Assembly (NCBI GenBank): GCA_023388955.1
Contig: JAEWFH010000122.1
Location: 1 to 11,547, forward strand
Reading direction: 5' to 3'
Length of the DNA: 11,547 bases
From: Pseudomonadota bacterium
GTDB lineage: Bacteria > Pseudomonadota > Gammaproteobacteria > Xanthomonadales > Xanthomonadaceae
Below the pieces are notes generated by a model that was given only the letters and a program-made list of their open reading frames with translations, was not told where the DNA came from and did not search any database. Positions 10,701 through 11,547 of the stretch are shown in pieces. The position numbers were made by a program, and so were the translations under genes. Position 1 is the stretch's first letter. Each line of letters opens with the position of its first letter.

Positions 10701-11256
10701 GGCGGATCCGGTTCTCGGTCTCGCGGCGGCGCTCCTTGTACTTGGAGATGCCGGCGGCCTCCTCCAGGTACACGCGCAGGTCCTCGGGCCGGGCCTCGAT
10801 GATCTGGCTGATCATGCCCTGCTCGATGATCGAGTAGCTGCGCGGCCCCAGCCCGGTGCCCAGGAACAGGTCGGTGATGTCGCGCCGGCGGCACTTGGCG
10901 CCGTTGAGGTAGTACTGGCTGGCGCCGTCACGGCTGACGATGCGCTTGACCGAGACCTCGTTGAAGGACGCGTACTCGCCGCTGATGGTGTGGTCGGAGT
11001 TGTCGAACACCAGCTCCACCATTGCCTGCGACACCGGCTTGCGGGCCGAGGAACCGGCGAAGATCACATCGGTCAGCGACTCGCCGCGCAAGCGGCTGGC
11101 CGAGCTCTCGCCCATCACCCAGCGCACCGCGTCGATGATGTTCGACTTGCCGCAGCCGTTGGGCCCCACCACGCCGGTCATGTTGGTCGGCAGGTGCAGG
11201 GTGGTCGGGTCGACGAAGGACTTGAACCCCGACAGCTTGATGGTGGAAAGACGCAT
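7753..11256 (-). CDS. smc: Chromosome segregation ATPase SMC
   Basis: SMC is the core of the bacterial condensin; with ScpA and ScpB it forms an ATP-driven ring that organises and helps separate sister chromosomes. The 1167-residue protein has the full plan: an N-terminal half head with Walker A GPNGCGKS (31-38), a long coiled coil (about 170-500), a hinge (about 513-645), a returning coiled coil (about 650-1000), and a C-terminal half head with signature LSGGE (1068-1072), Walker B FCLLDE (D1096, E1097) and the D-loop PLDEAN. The hinge lacks the glycine-rich GG-TGG end typical of Bacillus-type SMC. The ATG at 11256 gives the conserved MRLSTIKLSGFKSF start; only a weak purine stretch precedes it, and a GC hairpin lies 17 bases upstream. 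It is probably the first gene of the smc-zipA-ligA-epmA-mtnA unit. Presence of SMC implies no MukBEF. Confidence 0.98.
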   Translation of the reverse strand: MRLSTIKLSGFKSFVDPTTLHLPTNMTGVVGPNGCGKSNIIDAVRWVMGESSASRLRGESLTDVIFAGSSARKPVSQAMVELVFDNSDHTISGEYASFNEVSVKRIVSRDGASQYYLNGAKCRRRDITDLFLGTGLGPRSYSIIEQGMISQIIEARPEDLRVYLEEAAGISKYKERRRETENRIRHTRENLDRLNDLREEVGKQLQHLARQARQAEQYQALQEERRVRDAEWKALEHRALEQRLQGQRENLARQETRLEQLVAEQREAEREIEAGRARREEASQALARAQAESYEVGGTLARVEQQIQHQHELASRLHRAREETRTQLAEIAEHIASDQSRLEVLDASLEHEEPRLEELREQDAARQEALHQAEAALAGWQQRWDEHARAQSESARAADVERTRIEHLDRQALDAERRREALQAERAGLDMEALAEALESLVEQHEERKLGLESLTAALDSRKEHVSALAEQQRTLQADLAEVRKQAQSSRGRLASLEALQNAALGQEQGAALGWLQAQGLDSARRVGESLQVEPGWETAVEAALGQLIEGVLVDAPERLVDALGTLGDGNVALVDGADAGFEAPAGSLAARVRGPVAVRRLLGRMRAAVDLAEATALLSGLDHGEMVVTRAGECAGPGWVQVRRERDASQGALLREREIQELHAAIEALQAREQELEDQLAELRDGLLAAEQQREEAQRSLYTAHRGVSELAGQLQGQQGRLDSARGRIERIESELAQLAEVLDAAAGQSREARARQEDAVERLAGLEDARQELDAQRRRLADARDQARNLARESRDGVHALALTLESQRAQVASLTQALQRMGGQHGQLDSRLGEISQQLEHGSDPVAGLEEQRQAALEQRVLSEQKLAEARSVLDGIDNDLRRHEQVRHQRDEQALAQREAIGHKRLEQQALVLKAEGLAEAVSEAGFVLADVANTLTEAMEAEAWGRTVAELDAKLRRLEPVNLAAIAEHAEAAQRKEYLDSQDADLTSALETLEDAIRKIDRETRGRFRDTFDRVNSGVQQLYPRLFGGGHAYLELTGEDLLDTGVAIMARPPGKRVSNISLLSGGEKAMTAVALVFAIFQLNPAPFCLLDEVDAPLDEANVGRLAALVKEMSEQVQFLFVTHNKATMEVAEQLSGVTMREPGVSRLVSVDLAEATRLAGAA

Positions 11257-11273
11257 GCGTGGCTGCTGCCCCG

Positions 11274-11292
11274 GGCGCCGCAGGCCGGCGCC
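11274..11292 (-). repeat. GC hairpin in the smc leader
   Basis: GGCGCCG (11274-11280) and CGGCGCC (11286-11292) are perfect complements with a 5-base loop. In an smc leader RNA this would form a 7-bp all-GC stem ending 17 bases before the start codon, just upstream of where a ribosome would bind. Whether it affects smc translation cannot be told from sequence. In GC-rich DNA such stems also occur by chance. Confidence 0.4.
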
Positions 11293-11378
11293 TATGAGTA
11301 CGAATGTGGTTTAACTTTGCGCGACAACCGCTTGATTCCACGCGATTGTGACTTGCGCCGGCATCAAGGGTCCACGCG

Positions 11379-11384
11379 AGTATA
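11379..11384 (-). promoter_or_regulatory. Candidate -10 element for smc operon
   Basis: TATACT on the minus strand differs from the TATAAT consensus by one base and stands out in GC-rich sequence. A start near 11372 would give smc a leader of about 115 bases. No matching -35 is seen at 16-18 bases; the nearest similar hexamer, TTGAGC at the bolA stop, is 21 bases away and so poorly spaced. A lower-GC stretch at about 11300-11350 follows, within the leader. Confidence 0.45.
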
Positions 11385-11390
11385 GCGAGC

Positions 11391-11407
11391 GCGGGACCCG
11401 GCCCCGC
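11391..11407 (-). repeat. Short inverted repeat directly after the bolA stop
   Basis: On the minus strand GCGGG (11407-11403), a 7-base loop and CCCGC (11395-11391) form a 5-bp all-GC stem beginning at the base after the bolA TGA. No T-run follows, so it is a weak candidate for a terminator. Its layout, a stem a few bases ahead of a -10 hexamer, resembles that upstream of gyrA. Confidence 0.3.
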
Positions 11408-11547
11408 TCAAGCCTTGCCTACCTCTTCCGGCGTCCTGGCCACGATCGCCAGGGCGTGGATGTCGGTGTCCATCAACGCTCCCACCGCGGCATACACCGC
11501 ACGGTGCCGGGCCAGCGGCGCCAGGCCTTCGAAGGCCGCGCTGACCA
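11408..11547 (-). CDS. BolA/IbaG-family protein, C-terminal part only
   Basis: The last 45 residues of a BolA-family protein are visible before the stop at 11408; the start lies beyond the right edge. The family signature is clear: F5-E6-G7, RHRAVYAAVG (13-22) and IHALAIVARTPEE (29-41), numbering from the first complete visible codon. BolA-family proteins are small (about 80-105 residues), have a KH-like fold and work with monothiol glutaredoxins in iron-sulfur cluster handling; E. coli BolA also affects cell shape and gene expression. Which subgroup (BolA or IbaG) this is cannot be settled from the C-terminus alone, so no symbol is given. It lies upstream of smc on the same strand with a 151-base gap that contains a candidate promoter, so readthrough into smc is possible but not required. 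Confidence 0.88.
   Translation of the reverse strand, partial: VSAAFEGLAPLARHRAVYAAVGALMDTDIHALAIVARTPEEVGKA

Noticed and set aside
7030..11385. A 1451-codon open frame on the plus strand opposite smc and zipA
   Set aside because: It is in exact antisense register with both genes, and its product is low-complexity Leu/Gln/Ala/Gly/His sequence with no recognisable domain. It follows from the absence of TTA, CTA and TCA codons in the sense genes.

Overview
This is a GC-rich (roughly 70% by eye) chromosomal housekeeping segment. Every supported gene lies on the minus strand, so transcription runs right to left. The window fits a gammaproteobacterium of the Xanthomonadaceae/Lysobacteraceae (Xanthomonas, Lysobacter, Luteimonas, Stenotrophomonas type). 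Three things suggest this: an SMC condensin of 1167 residues instead of MukB, the neighbour order smc-zipA-ligA, and a LigA with a lineage-type extra segment before its BRCT domain. The genus is inference from remembered family features, not from a search.

Layout in transcription order, right to left. (1) The 3' end of a BolA/IbaG-family gene enters at the right edge (11547 to 11408). (2) A 151-base intergenic region (11257-11407) holds a short inverted repeat, a good -10 hexamer (TATACT) and a GC hairpin just upstream of smc. (3) smc, zipA, ligA, epmA and mtnA follow as a tight cluster: 15 bases between smc and zipA, 10 bases between zipA and ligA, a 4-base ATGA overlap between ligA and epmA, and a 1-base TGATG overlap between epmA and mtnA. 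They are very probably one operon. (4) A 122-base gap (2520-2641) holds a 7-bp inverted repeat and an extended -10 promoter (TGGTATCAT). (5) gyrA then runs off the left edge with 839 codons visible.

Functionally the cluster joins chromosome organisation (SMC), Z-ring anchoring (ZipA), nick sealing (LigA) and supercoiling control (GyrA). Two metabolic or translation genes share the transcript: epmA (EF-P lysylation) and mtnA (methionine salvage). All start sites except gyrA, mtnA and smc have a visible Shine-Dalgarno-like sequence. The zipA and ligA starts need care, because the longest zipA frame begins at a TTG and ligA begins at GTG.

I found no mobile element, tRNA, rRNA, CRISPR array, phage gene or defence system, and no convincing undescribed system. 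The points most worth a second look are the extra LigA segment (which resembles a degenerate helix-hairpin-helix unit), the divergent SMC hinge, and a repeated 'hairpin then -10' layout upstream of both smc and gyrA. Very long antisense open frames cover most of the window. They follow from avoidance of TTA, CTA and TCA codons and are not genes.
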